64,000 nt of DNA from Streptomyces cyaneus (GCF_004028635.1 NZ_RQJW01000015.1:62001-126000); one strand, 5' to 3'. Positions 32,091 to 40,953 are shown, numbered from the stretch's first letter. Translations and numbers: made by a program. The notes: generated from the letters alone by a model not told the origin.

Positions 32091-32555
32091 TCAGTCCGCG
32101 ACCAGCCACTCTCCGTCCCGCATGAGCTCCCGCCCGTCCAGCTCGTTGGCCTCGCGCCAGGCCTGCACCCGCTGCGGCCGCACTCGAAAATACAGGTACG
32201 GCGTGCTGAGCCGACGCGGATCGAAGCCGGTCCTGGCCGCGAACCGGTCGGCCACTTCCTCGGGCAGTTGAGCAGGGGCGATCGTGTCGACCGTGCCCTC
32301 GATCATGACGACGTCACGGGTCGGCCCGACCCCGAGGCGCGCCCTGCCGGTCGTCCGCAGGTTCCGGCCCGTCGGACTGCCGGCCGGTGTGGCCAGCAGC
32401 AGGGTCGAGCCGTCCCAGAGGTAGGAGAGCGGGACGAGATACGGCACGCCCCCGTCGACCTCGGCCGTGGCGACCCACACGTCCTCGTCGTGCTCCAGTC
32501 GGTTCAGGGTGTCCTGCTTGCGCTGCTTGGCGGGGCGTGCGGGCGGGCGGGTCAT
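32091..32555 (-). CDS. Pyridoxamine-phosphate-oxidase-fold (PPOX/FDOR) protein
   Basis: 154 residues. Split beta-barrel features: GGVPYLVPLSYLWDGSTLLLATPAGSPTGRNLRTTGRARLGVGPTRDVVMIEGTVD. Members bind FMN, F420 or haem; in actinobacteria of this length F420 is common, but the residues seen do not decide it. The C-terminus (YLYFRVRPQRVQAWREANELDGRELMRDGEW) matches a Streptomyces subgroup with no known substrate. It is 74 bases downstream of a TetR-type gene on the same strand and may be co-transcribed with it. Confidence 0.85.
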   Translation of the reverse strand: MTRPPARPAKQRKQDTLNRLEHDEDVWVATAEVDGGVPYLVPLSYLWDGSTLLLATPAGSPTGRNLRTTGRARLGVGPTRDVVMIEGTVDTIAPAQLPEEVADRFAARTGFDPRRLSTPYLYFRVRPQRVQAWREANELDGRELMRDGEWLVAD

Positions 32556-32629
32556 CGGTGGACGGCCTCCTGACGGGGCATGACGGGACGTGATGGGGCA
32601 ACTGTCGACGTACGTTTCCAGTGTGACTG

Positions 32630-33349
32630 TCAGGCTTCCGGCCGGCCCCGGATTTCCGTCAGTCGCAGCTCAGCCGCGCTCAACAGCAGGTCCAGGGCCG
32701 CCGGATAGGAACTGCGCCGCATGTCCGCCACGAGGTGGTGGGCGGTCGCGGCGATGTTCGGGTGGGTGTCGGCGGGCAGCCTGGCGTACGTCGCCCGCCA
32801 CACGCCCGTCTCCGCCTCCCGGGCGGCCCTCGGCAGCGCCGCGCCGGCCGCGTCGAGGGCCCCGAACGACAGGGCCTGGTCGACGAAGGCGTGGTAGATC
32901 CGCACCGCCTCCGCGTCGGGGAAACCGGCGCCTCGCAGGACGCCGAGGAGGGTCTCGACGGCCTGGATCTCGTACACCCGCCCGGTCACCCGGAACGAGC
33001 TCAGCACCGCCGCCCGTGGATGCGCGAGGGCCCCGGCGTGCATGCGCAGGCCGAGGTCGCGCAGGTCGGCGCGCCAGTCGCCGGTGGGTCGCCAGGTGCG
33101 CAGCGTCCGGCCGATGAGCTCGTCGGCGATGGCGAGCATCAGGTCGTCGGTGTGCCGGAAGTACCGGTACAGCGAGCTGGGGTCGGCGCCGAGGGCACGG
33201 CCGAGCCGGCGTACGGAGAGGGCGTCGGCGCCGTGCTCCTCGATGAGCCTCAGGGCCGTCTCGACGATCAGTTCCTCGGACAGGACAACGCCCTGCTTGG
33301 TGGGGCGGCGGCGCTGCCGGGCGGTGGGCGGGACGACGCGGTCGCTCAT
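32630..33349 (-). CDS. TetR-family transcriptional regulator
   Basis: 239 residues. N-terminal helix-turn-helix (IVETALRLIEEHGADALSVRRLGRALGADPSSLYRYFRHTDDLMLAIADELI). The second half carries a TetR C-terminal fold of the type in TetR/AcrR proteins with YPAALDLLLSAAELRL near the end. ATG with GGAGGCGCCC directly before. It is divergent from the APC permease, with 137 bases between that contain ACACCGTTGACCTGTTAACC, a possible but imperfect operator. It may control the permease-amidohydrolase pair, the PPOX gene, or both. Confidence 0.9.
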   Translation of the reverse strand: MSDRVVPPTARQRRRPTKQGVVLSEELIVETALRLIEEHGADALSVRRLGRALGADPSSLYRYFRHTDDLMLAIADELIGRTLRTWRPTGDWRADLRDLGLRMHAGALAHPRAAVLSSFRVTGRVYEIQAVETLLGVLRGAGFPDAEAVRIYHAFVDQALSFGALDAAGAALPRAAREAETGVWRATYARLPADTHPNIAATAHHLVADMRRSSYPAALDLLLSAAELRLTEIRGRPEA

Positions 33350-33486
33350 GGGCGCCTCCGTGGGCCGGGAAGCCGGGGTCGATGGGCGAGACCTTATGAC
33401 AACACCGTTGACCTGTTAACCCCCCGGACAGTTTCATGTCCGCTCATCGGGGCCGACCAGGCCCCCGGTGCGAGCGGAGACCGGCC

Positions 33487-34989
33487 ATGCCCGACCAGCC
33501 CCACAGCGTCGCCCCAGCCGCGCAGCCCGCGCTGCGCAAGTCCCTCGGTGTCCTCGACGGCGTCGCCATCGCCGCGTCCAGCACGGCCGCGACCACCAGC
33601 ATCGGCATCGGCCTGGGCGTCACCGCCGGGGTGGTCGGTCTCCACCTTCCGGCGATCATGCTGCTGGCGTTTCTGCCGATCCTCGGCATCGCGGGCGCCT
33701 ACTCCCGGCTCAACCGCGTCGAGCCGAACGCGGGCAACGGCTATGTGTGGGTGGGCCGTTCCCTCACTCCGTGGCTCGGCTTCATGGTCGGCTGGGTGAA
33801 CATCGTGGCCGTGGTGGCGTTCCTCGCGTACACCACCGCGGTCACCGGCTCGGCCCTGCTCCAGCTCGCGGGGGACGCCGGGCTGCACCGGGTGGGCGGC
33901 CTCGCGCTGGACCCGGGTTCGACCGCGCAGACGACGGCGGTCGGCATCCTGGTCCTGGTGGCCGTCACGCTGACCGCCGTGACCGGCATCCGCACCGCCG
34001 CGCGACTGCAGGCCGGGCTGCTGGTCTTCGAGTACGTCGTCCTGCTGGGCTTTTGCGGCTACGGCATCGTCACCGGCCCGCACGACTTCAGCCTGAGCTG
34101 GTTCGACCCGTTCGCCATCCCGTCGGCGACGGCACTCGCGCAGGGAATGCTGCTGTCGGTGTTCTGCTACTGGGGCTTCGAGTCGGCGTTCAGCGTCAAC
34201 GAGGAGGTGCGCGACCCGCGCGACGCGTCGCGGGCCGGGATCACCACCCTGTTCACCATGCTGGCGCTGTTCCTGCTGGGCTCGCTCGCCTTCCAACGAG
34301 CCCTGTCCGAGCAGGAGTTGGTCGGCCATGGCGCCGAGGGTCTGGCCTTCTTCGGCGAGCGGCTGGCCTCCCAGCCATGGGCAGCGCTCCCCCTGGTCGC
34401 CCTGATGTTCTCGGCGGTCGCCTCGCTGCAGGCCGGCGTGATCCCCACGGCCCGGGCGATGTTCGCGATGAGCCGGGACCGTACGCTCGGGCCGGTGTGG
34501 TCCAAGGTCAGCCCCCGGTACGGCACTCCGGCCGCCGGAACGCTGCTCATCGGCGCGCTCGCGGCGGTGGTCGCGGCGCTCGCGCTGGTCATCCCGCGGC
34601 TCGCCGACATGATCATGGCGACGGTGAGTGCCGTGGGCATCGTGGTCGCCCTGTCGTACGCCCTCACGGCCGTCGCGGCCGCCGTGCGCTTCCGCTCGCT
34701 GCTGCGCGAGGACTGGCGGGAGGGCATACGGGCGGTCGTCCTGCCCGCGCTGAGCGCGGCGACCCTGCTCGGCCTCGGCGGATACCTCGGCTGGTCGTTC
34801 TACACCTCCGCCGATCACTTCGAAGTCAGCGCGGACAACGGGTGGTTCCTGCTGTTCACTCCGGTGGCGATGATCGCGTCGGGCTTCGTGGCCGCAGCGT
34901 GGGCCAGGTGGGTGCGCAGGTCGCCGTACTTCCGCACCGGCAAGGGCACCGACGCGGACGCGCCCAGCCTCCTCGTCCCCTCCCCGTAG
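33487..34989 (+). CDS. APC-family amino acid/polyamine-type permease
   Basis: 500 residues, about twelve membrane helices. Family features: LGVLDGVAIAASSTAATTSIGIGLGV (helix 1, usually the substrate-binding break), FLPILGIAGAYSRLNRVEPNAGNGYVWVGR, and YWGFESAFSVNEEVRDPRDASRAGI (helix 6 and following loop). ATG at 33487; only a weak GGAGA precedes it. An amidohydrolase follows 55 bases on, so it probably imports an amide, amino acid or cyclic derivative that the amidohydrolase then opens (inference). Confidence 0.9.
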   Translation: MPDQPHSVAPAAQPALRKSLGVLDGVAIAASSTAATTSIGIGLGVTAGVVGLHLPAIMLLAFLPILGIAGAYSRLNRVEPNAGNGYVWVGRSLTPWLGFMVGWVNIVAVVAFLAYTTAVTGSALLQLAGDAGLHRVGGLALDPGSTAQTTAVGILVLVAVTLTAVTGIRTAARLQAGLLVFEYVVLLGFCGYGIVTGPHDFSLSWFDPFAIPSATALAQGMLLSVFCYWGFESAFSVNEEVRDPRDASRAGITTLFTMLALFLLGSLAFQRALSEQELVGHGAEGLAFFGERLASQPWAALPLVALMFSAVASLQAGVIPTARAMFAMSRDRTLGPVWSKVSPRYGTPAAGTLLIGALAAVVAALALVIPRLADMIMATVSAVGIVVALSYALTAVAAAVRFRSLLREDWREGIRAVVLPALSAATLLGLGGYLGWSFYTSADHFEVSADNGWFLLFTPVAMIASGFVAAAWARWVRRSPYFRTGKGTDADAPSLLVPSP

Positions 34990-35044
34990 TCACGCCTGTC
35001 CCTCTCATCGCCCCCGCCTCGCCGGGCCTACCAGGAAACGGACC

Positions 35045-36679
35045 ATGCACGCAGACCTTCTCTTCACCGGCGGCCCCGTCCTCACCCCCGAGGGCCGCAC
35101 CGCGACCACCGTGGCCGTCACCGGCGACCGCATCACGGCCGTAGGAGGGGACGAGGTGAAGTACCTCGCCGGACCGCGGACGGAGGTGGTGGACCTTGCC
35201 GGGCGGCTTGTGCTGCCCGGGTTCCAGGACGCGCACGTCCATCCGCTGCCGGCGGGCCTGGAGCTCACCCAGTGCGATCTGACGGGCACCAGGACGGGCG
35301 AGGCGACCGTCGCCGCCGTACGGGCGTACGCCGACGCGCACCCTGAGCGGGAGTGGATCACCGGCGGCGGCTGGTCCATGGAGGCGTTCGCGGGCGGTAC
35401 GCCGACGAAGGAGCTGCTGGACGCCGTGGTGCCCGACCGCCCGGTCTATCTCCCCAACCGGGATCATCACGGCGCCTGGGTGAACAGCCGGGCCCTGGCG
35501 CTCGCCGGAATCACCCGCGACACGCCGGATCCCGCCGACGGACGGATCGACCGGGACGCGAAGGGCGAGCCGAGCGGGACCCTCCAGGAGGGGGCGATGC
35601 AGCTCGTCGGGCGGCTCACCCCGGCGACGACACCGGCCGACCGGCTGGCGGCCCTGCTGCACGCCCAGCGTCATCTGCACGCGCTCGGCATCACCGCCTG
35701 GCAGGACGCGCTGGTCGGGGACTTCCTGGGCATGGACGACCCGTCCGAGGCGTATCTCGCGGCGGCCCGGGACGGCCTGCTCACCGCGCGTGTCGTCGGG
35801 GCGCTGTGGTGGGACCGCGAGCGCGGTGCCGAGCAGATCCCGGAACTCGTGGAGCGGCGCGCCGCGTCGAGCCACGGCCGGTTCCGCGCGAGCAGCGTCA
35901 AGCTGATGCTGGACGGGGTCGCCGAGACCGGGACCGCCGCACTGCTCGACCCTTACCTGGACAAGTGCGGCTGCGCCACCGCCAACCGGGGCACCAGCTT
36001 TCTCGACGCCGATCAACTTCCCAAGTATGTCACCGAGTTGGACGCCCTCGGCTTCCAGTGCCACTTCCATGCCCTCGGCGACCGTGCCGTACGCGACGCG
36101 CTGGACGCGATCGAGGCGGCGCGGGCCGCCAACGGACCGAGCGACACGCGGCCCCACCTGGCACATCTTCAGGTCGTCCACCCCGCCGACGTGCCGCGTT
36201 TCGCCGGGCTCGGCGCCATCGCGAACATCCAGCCGCTCTGGGCGGCCCACGAACCGCAGATGGACGAGCTGACCATCCCCTTCCTCGGGCCCGAACGGGC
36301 CGCGTGGCAGTACCCGTTCGGGGCGCTGTTGCGCTCCGGCGCCCGGCTCGCCGCGGGCAGCGACTGGCCGGTGAGCAGCCCCGATCCGCTCCAGGGAATC
36401 CATGTCGCCGTCAACCGTGTCGCTCCCGACAGCGGCGACACGCCGGTGTTCCTGCCCGCCGAACGCATCGGACTCGCCGAGGCGTTGACGGCGTACACGG
36501 CGGGCTCGGCCCATGTGAACCACCTCGACGACACCGGACAGGTGCGGGTGGGAGCGCTCGCGGATCTCGTGGTGCTGGACCGCGATCCGTTCGACGGGCC
36601 GACGGAGGCGATCGCGGAGGCGCGGGTCGCGCGGACATACGTGGGGGGCGCGCGAGTATACGCAGCTCAGGAGGCATGA
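35045..36679 (+). CDS. YtcJ-like metal-dependent amidohydrolase
   Basis: 544 residues, full length. Metal ligands: HxH in LPGFQDAHVHPLPAGLELTQCDL, His in QCHFHALGDRAVRDALD, His in PHLAHLQVVHPADVPRF, and the Asp in AAGSDWPVSSPDPLQGIHVAV. N- and C-terminal strands (ADLLFTGGPVLTPEGRTATTVAV... GALADLVVLDRDPF) form the composite beta-sandwich. YtcJ-like enzymes include N-substituted formamide deformylase and related amide hydrolases. It is in tandem with the APC permease. ATG 35045 follows CAGGAAAC. Confidence 0.9.
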   Translation: MHADLLFTGGPVLTPEGRTATTVAVTGDRITAVGGDEVKYLAGPRTEVVDLAGRLVLPGFQDAHVHPLPAGLELTQCDLTGTRTGEATVAAVRAYADAHPEREWITGGGWSMEAFAGGTPTKELLDAVVPDRPVYLPNRDHHGAWVNSRALALAGITRDTPDPADGRIDRDAKGEPSGTLQEGAMQLVGRLTPATTPADRLAALLHAQRHLHALGITAWQDALVGDFLGMDDPSEAYLAAARDGLLTARVVGALWWDRERGAEQIPELVERRAASSHGRFRASSVKLMLDGVAETGTAALLDPYLDKCGCATANRGTSFLDADQLPKYVTELDALGFQCHFHALGDRAVRDALDAIEAARAANGPSDTRPHLAHLQVVHPADVPRFAGLGAIANIQPLWAAHEPQMDELTIPFLGPERAAWQYPFGALLRSGARLAAGSDWPVSSPDPLQGIHVAVNRVAPDSGDTPVFLPAERIGLAEALTAYTAGSAHVNHLDDTGQVRVGALADLVVLDRDPFDGPTEAIAEARVARTYVGGARVYAAQEA

Positions 36680-36859
36680 GCAGTAACACAGATCACGGAC
36701 AGGTCTCGTGTTGATCGTTTAGGTTCTGGGCAGTCTCGTACCGCTTCTCGGTTCAACTTTCGGCCATAGAAGCTGAGTTCGAGTGCACGGGTGGCCATTT
36801 CGGCCCCCCGTTCGCAGGGCCGGGGGGGCTCTGTATCGCCGTCTCCCGGAAGGAAGCGC

Positions 36860-36907
36860 ATGCCTCAGGACGTCACGTTCGACCTCCCCTTCGACACCCC
36901 CGTCAGC
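36860..36907 (+). pseudogene. 5' stub of a terpene-synthase-like gene
   Basis: ATG at 36860, preceded by GGAAGGAA, opens MPQDVTFDLPFDTPVS, the usual beginning of streptomycete class I terpene synthases (MPQDV-FDLPF-PxxS then HxxxAR-HLDWVR). The reading frame then loses all resemblance and stops near 36988. None of the DDxxD or NSE metal motifs follow. Recognition rests on 16 residues only. Confidence 0.45.
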
Positions 36908-37179
36908 AGACGGGTTCTCCCTGGCCTTCCTCCGCGCCGACCAGTTCGACGCAAACCAGCCGGATCGCGCAGCCGAGGTGGCGCGTGAGCTCATCGTCGC
37001 CCCGCCGCGCCCCGCGGGCAGCAGGCCGCGGATGCTCCCTGATCAACACGGCTGAGGCGCCGATGCCGGCGCTCGTCCTGCAACAGGAGTGCTTCGATCC
37101 GCTCCGCTTCCTCGGCTGTCAACGCAGCAGTCGCGCCCCTCGCGGTCGTTCGCGGCAGGAGCCCGAGCCGGCCGCGTGA

Positions 37180-37261
37180 GTCCGGCTGTTCGGCGAGGCC
37201 GGCGCGAAAAGTACAGAAGTTTCTCGGACACGACCGGCCGACGACCACGGTCGATCGATTC
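37180..37261 (+). pseudogene. Integrase (tyrosine recombinase) C-terminal relic
   Basis: Two frames must be joined by a one-base shift near 37210: VRLFGEAGAK, then VQKFLGHDRPTTTVDRF. The second piece is the LGH-x-x-x-x-TTxxx(Y) end of phage-type integrases, with Phe where the catalytic Tyr would be. Frameshifted, truncated on both sides and hence dead. It marks a past mobile element. Confidence 0.6.
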
Positions 37262-37295
37262 CGTTGCCAGGACCACAGCTCAATGGGAGACCGGT

Positions 37296-39026
37296 GTGCA
37301 ATCTCGAGTCGTAAATGCTGTCCCGAAGGCGTCCGCCGACAGCTTGCTCCCGGCGCAGCCAAGCGCCCAGCTCCAGCCCACGGAGGCGGGGGACACCCTG
37401 GCCCGCCTCTTGGTGAAACGCATCAATGGGACCACGGAGCAGTACCGAAGGTCCCAGAACGCCGCTCAGCAGCGGCTGAACGCACTCGGCTCCCCCCATT
37501 TCAGCACCACGCTGCCTGTGGAGGGAGCCATCCATCTGGCGCGGCCCGCGTTCCTCCCGCCCGACGAGGAGGGCTACGCCAGGTTGAGGCACCTCGACGC
37601 CGGCCTGCGCGTGATCGAAGCAGCCTTCCCCCAAGTCAGCACCGACATCGAGGTCTGCCGACTGACCTGCACGATGCTGGAAGGGGCGTGGAGGAGCCGG
37701 GCACTCACCCCGCCGCGCGAGAAGGAGCAGACGACCGTCTGCACCTGCCCTCTGTGCCGTCGAATACCCACGCCCCCCGCACGCACGCTGGATGACTACC
37801 GTTGGCGGCAGAGCGCCGGTCGTCCCCTCACCGTCAAGACCTGGCCGAACCGCCGGGAACTCGACAGCGTCCTGACCGGTGGATGGTCCTGGACCCGGCA
37901 GATGAACGACCTCGAACGAGACCTTGGCCACCGCCACCGCTTCGAAGACGACATCCTCGTCTTCCACGAATACAAACGCGTGATCGACACCATAGATACG
38001 ACACGCCTCACCCAACATGTCGAAGCCCGCCTGGCCGAGAATTTCAGCACCAACAGCGCACGGGCCCTGGTCTCCGGACTCTTCGCAGCCCATAAGCGAT
38101 CCGTCGACGAGTACTGGCTCCAACAGCACGACGCGGGCAACGTCACGCTCCCCCAGAGCAACCCGCTCAGCCAGAGCACCTACTCGATCCTGCAGATGCT
38201 GGACTGCCTGTTCTGGCACGTCGCACCCGACAGCGAACTCTGGCAGGAAGAAAACCTCGCCTCGCTGCTGCTGTGCCGCGTCATCGACGACATGGCCGAT
38301 GTACGAGCCGACGCCCTCACCGGCGAGATCAGCAACTTCTGGCTCGCCGACATGCCCACCCACACCAAGGCCCTCTACGCCGCCTGCGCCATAGCCCTCG
38401 TCAAGTACGGCTGCATGCCCGAGGCGCATGACGCGATGTGGAACACCTGGCTGATGACCACCACCATCGTCTGGATGGGGCTCACGGGCCGCCACGCCCT
38501 GTGGTTCGACGGCATCACCCAGGGCCTCCCCCCGACCGAGGCGTGCCCGCTCTGCGACCTGCAGCCCAACCCGTGCACCGGCATCCTCACCGACGGCACC
38601 ACCCTCACCATCGCCCCGCGGCCCACCGTGCCGGCACTGAGCGACCGGGCCGCCGAGCTGTCCGCCCGCTGCCGAGCCCAATACCCCGAGACATGGCCCC
38701 TGTTCGACGCCGAGCTCCATGCCTTCGAAGCACTGCACGGCCCCTGGTACGGCAACATCGACAGCGCATGGGAGATCTTGCGCCGCACCTACATCGCCGC
38801 TGTGGAGGCATCCCGCGCCGCGGCGTCCCCGGCCCGCGCTCGTCAGGTCCAAGAAGACTCCGGCGTAGTCGGAGCCGAAAGGTTTCACTCCTTGCATGAC
38901 CCTCAAACCGGGAGGGAGGACACCGCACTGCTCGCCTACATGTTCGGCGGCGCCCACCCGCATTTCCTCTGGAACGCCACGGGATACCGACCCACGGACG
39001 TCGCAGGCGACTGGCTCGACGGCTGA
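37296..39026 (+). CDS. Unrecognised protein with DDxxDxxxD motif, possible class I isoprenoid-fold enzyme
   Basis: 576 residues from GTG at 37296, six bases after GGGAG. I do not recognise the family with confidence. Visible features: LASLLLCRVIDDMADVRADALTGEISNFW near residue 330, where DDMADVRAD fits the aspartate-rich metal motif of class I isoprenoid enzymes; a second acidic stretch MNDLERDLGHRHRFEDD near 215; two Cys clusters, CTCPLCRR near 150 and CPLCDLQPNPC near 415; and many Trp residues. Helical and probably soluble, with no signal peptide. Codons are less GC-biased than in neighbours (many third-position A/T), suggesting transfer. It sits behind an integrase relic and a terpene-synthase stub and converges on a P450-containing conservon. 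Confidence 0.75.
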   Translation: MQSRVVNAVPKASADSLLPAQPSAQLQPTEAGDTLARLLVKRINGTTEQYRRSQNAAQQRLNALGSPHFSTTLPVEGAIHLARPAFLPPDEEGYARLRHLDAGLRVIEAAFPQVSTDIEVCRLTCTMLEGAWRSRALTPPREKEQTTVCTCPLCRRIPTPPARTLDDYRWRQSAGRPLTVKTWPNRRELDSVLTGGWSWTRQMNDLERDLGHRHRFEDDILVFHEYKRVIDTIDTTRLTQHVEARLAENFSTNSARALVSGLFAAHKRSVDEYWLQQHDAGNVTLPQSNPLSQSTYSILQMLDCLFWHVAPDSELWQEENLASLLLCRVIDDMADVRADALTGEISNFWLADMPTHTKALYAACAIALVKYGCMPEAHDAMWNTWLMTTTIVWMGLTGRHALWFDGITQGLPPTEACPLCDLQPNPCTGILTDGTTLTIAPRPTVPALSDRAAELSARCRAQYPETWPLFDAELHAFEALHGPWYGNIDSAWEILRRTYIAAVEASRAAASPARARQVQEDSGVVGAERFHSLHDPQTGREDTALLAYMFGGAHPHFLWNATGYRPTDVAGDWLDG

Positions 39027-39062
39027 CGCCTCGATCCCGTTCCAGAACGCAGTAGGAGACGG

Positions 39063-39094
39063 CGCTGCCCGGCCGGAGGTCCGGCCGGGCAGCG
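39063..39094. terminator. Bidirectional hairpin terminator
   Basis: CGCTGCCCGGCCGGA (39063-39077) and its perfect inverse (39080-39094) with a two-base loop, between the convergent DDxxD-type gene and the conservon P450 gene. It is seven bases from the P450 stop codon. Confidence 0.85.
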
Positions 39095-39100
39095 GTGGTG

Positions 39101-40351
39101 TCAGACGGAGAACTCGACCGGCAGGCTGTCGAGCCGGGACTCCCAGGTGGAGGCCGTCGAGGAGAGCTCCTCCGACGGCACGGCCAGGCGCAGGCCCGGC
39201 AGCCGGTGCAGCAGGACGTCCACGCCGATCTCGATGATGGACTGGCCGATGTTCTGCCCCGGGCACTCGTGCGGGCCGGAGCTGAACGCCAGGTGCGACT
39301 GGTTGCCCTGCACGGCGACGGCCGAGTCGGGCCGTACCTCCGGGTCGAGGTTGCCCGCGGCCAGGCCCAGGACGAGCAGTTCTCCCTCCTGGATGTGATG
39401 GCCTCCGAGTTCCAGGTCGGCGGCCGCGAACCGGCCCGGCAGCACGGCCAGCGGCGGGGTGTCCCACATGACCTCCTCCACCACCGAGGAGACGTTCAGC
39501 TGCCCGCTGACCAGACCGGACAGCCGGGCGGCGTCGGTGAGGACCAGTTGCAGGACCCGGGCCAGCAGGTTGCTGGTGGTGGTGTGCGCGGCGATCAGCA
39601 CCAGGCGCAGATGGCTGACGACCTCGTCGTGGTCGAGGCCGGCCGGGTGCTCCAGCAGGGCCGTGGCGAAGTCGGAGCCCGGCTCGGCTCGCTTGCGCTC
39701 GGCGAGTTCCGCGAGGATCTGCATGATCCGTTCGTTGTGCTCGAGGGCGCCCTCGCCGCCCTTGAAGACCTGGGCGCACGACTCGACCAGGCGCAGCCCG
39801 TCCGCCGTGGGAAGGCCCAGGATCCGGGTGAGCACGAGCATCGGCAGGTGCTCGGTGTAGTCGGCCACCAGGTCGGCGCGCCCGGCGTCGGCGAACGCGT
39901 CGATCTGCTTGTTCGCGAAGTACGTGGCGTGTCGCCGCACGCCGCGGCTGGACGCCGCGAGCAGCCCGTCGGTGACCGCGCCGCGCAACCGGCGGTGCGG
40001 TTCGCCGTCCTGGGAGACGCAGTCGGGCCGCCAGCCGACCATCGGGATCAACGGTGACGTCTCGGAAACACGCCCCTCCCGCCAGTCCCGCCAGATCCGC
40101 GCGTCACGGCTGAACTGGCGGGGGTTGTCGAGCACCCGCCGGTTGTCGCGGTAGCCGAGGACCAGCCAGGCGGGGACGTCGCCCTCGAGCAGCACCGGCG
40201 CCACGGACCCGTGCTCCTTGCGCAGCCGCTCGTAGATGCCGTACGGGTCGGTCGACGCCTCCGGCCCGAACAGCCGGGTGAGCTCGGCGGAACCGTGGGC
40301 GACGGGGCAACCGCGCGGCGCGTCGGGATCGTTTAAGGGCTGGGCGTTCAT
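39101..40351 (-). CDS. cvnE: Conservon cytochrome P450, CYP157-like, lacking the ExxR arginine
   Basis: 416 residues. Haem loop FSSGPHECPGQNIGQ with the proximal Cys is intact. The I-helix reads LIAAHTTTSNLL, so the acidic residue before Thr (AGxE/DT) is Thr. The K-helix reads VVEEVMWDTPP: the position of the universal ExxR Arg is Trp, as I recall for CYP157 proteins of Streptomyces conservons. The haem-containing fold should survive but activity may be unusual. The start codon overlaps the stop of the GTPase gene (ATGA). Last gene of the cvnABCDE operon; a strong hairpin follows. Confidence 0.93.
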   Translation of the reverse strand: MNAQPLNDPDAPRGCPVAHGSAELTRLFGPEASTDPYGIYERLRKEHGSVAPVLLEGDVPAWLVLGYRDNRRVLDNPRQFSRDARIWRDWREGRVSETSPLIPMVGWRPDCVSQDGEPHRRLRGAVTDGLLAASSRGVRRHATYFANKQIDAFADAGRADLVADYTEHLPMLVLTRILGLPTADGLRLVESCAQVFKGGEGALEHNERIMQILAELAERKRAEPGSDFATALLEHPAGLDHDEVVSHLRLVLIAAHTTTSNLLARVLQLVLTDAARLSGLVSGQLNVSSVVEEVMWDTPPLAVLPGRFAAADLELGGHHIQEGELLVLGLAAGNLDPEVRPDSAVAVQGNQSHLAFSSGPHECPGQNIGQSIIEIGVDVLLHRLPGLRLAVPSEELSSTASTWESRLDSLPVEFSV

Positions 40352-40953
40352 CGGGACTCCAGTGCGACGGCAGAGCGTTCCTTCAAGTGACGTATCAGGG
40401 TGACGAGGACGTCACGGCTGGAGGCCCGGTCGCGGGCGTCGCAGGCCACGATCGGGGTGTGCGGGGAGATGTCCAGGGCGTCCCGGATCTCTTCGATCGG
40501 GTGCTCCCGGGAGTCGGGGAAGACGTTCAGCGCGATGACGAACGGCACGTCCAGCCTTTCCATCTCCTCTATGGCGCGGAAGCTGGAGGCGAGCCGACGG
40601 GTGTCCACCAGGACGACCGCGCCGAGCGCGCCCTTGAACAGACCGTTCCACAGGAACCAGAACCGCTCCTGGCCGGGGGTGCCGAACAGGTACAGCATCA
40701 GGCTGTCGTTGAGGCCGATCTTGCCGAAGTCCAGGCTGACGGTGGTCTCCGTCTTGTCGGCGACCCCGATGAGGTGGTCGACGTCGGCGCTGGCCTGGGT
40801 GAGCGTCTCCTCGGTGGTCAGCGGCTTGATGTCGCTGACCGAGCGGACCATGGTGGTCTTTCCGGTGCCGAAGCCGCCGGCGATCATCACCTTCACCGAG
40901 CGGGGGCCGGACCCACCGGGCCGCCCCGGATGGTCAAAGCCTTTCAAGTCCAC
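40348..40953 (-). CDS. cvnD: Conservon Ras-like GTPase (CvnD)
   Basis: 201 residues from GTG at 40953, chosen because GAGGAGG lies six bases upstream; it overlaps the end of cvnC by 20 bases. P-loop GGFGTGKTTM, switch II-like LFGTPGQERFWFLW (family form of DTAGQ), and IALNVFPDS in place of NKxD, so guanine specificity may be loose. Related to MglA-type small GTPases; with the roadblock protein it is thought to form a membrane-proximal switch downstream of CvnA. Soluble. Confidence 0.93.
   Translation of the reverse strand: MDLKGFDHPGRPGGSGPRSVKVMIAGGFGTGKTTMVRSVSDIKPLTTEETLTQASADVDHLIGVADKTETTVSLDFGKIGLNDSLMLYLFGTPGQERFWFLWNGLFKGALGAVVLVDTRRLASSFRAIEEMERLDVPFVIALNVFPDSREHPIEEIRDALDISPHTPIVACDARDRASSRDVLVTLIRHLKERSAVALESR

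Larger units (their letters stand above)
36680..37295. other. Long region of broken genes between the amidohydrolase and the DDxxD-type gene
   Basis: 616 bases without an intact gene. From left: A/T-richer sequence with a palindrome-like GC stem (about 36801-36829), a good ribosome site and ATG (36848-36862) of a terpene-synthase-like start, scrambled coding-like sequence (36906-37170), and a relic of an integrase C-terminus (37180-37261). It looks like an insertion/deletion scar. Confidence 0.6.

Noticed and set aside
36549..36562. Second CebR-like box inside the amidohydrolase gene
   Set aside because: TGGGAGCGCTCGCG matches only the first eleven positions, lies within coding sequence and has no promoter context.
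36991..37362. Minus-strand frame of 123 codons over the scar region
   Set aside because: The segment TAEEAERIEALLLQDERRHRR looks protein-like, but the rest does not, it lies across the integrase relic and the next gene's start, and no ribosome site is seen.
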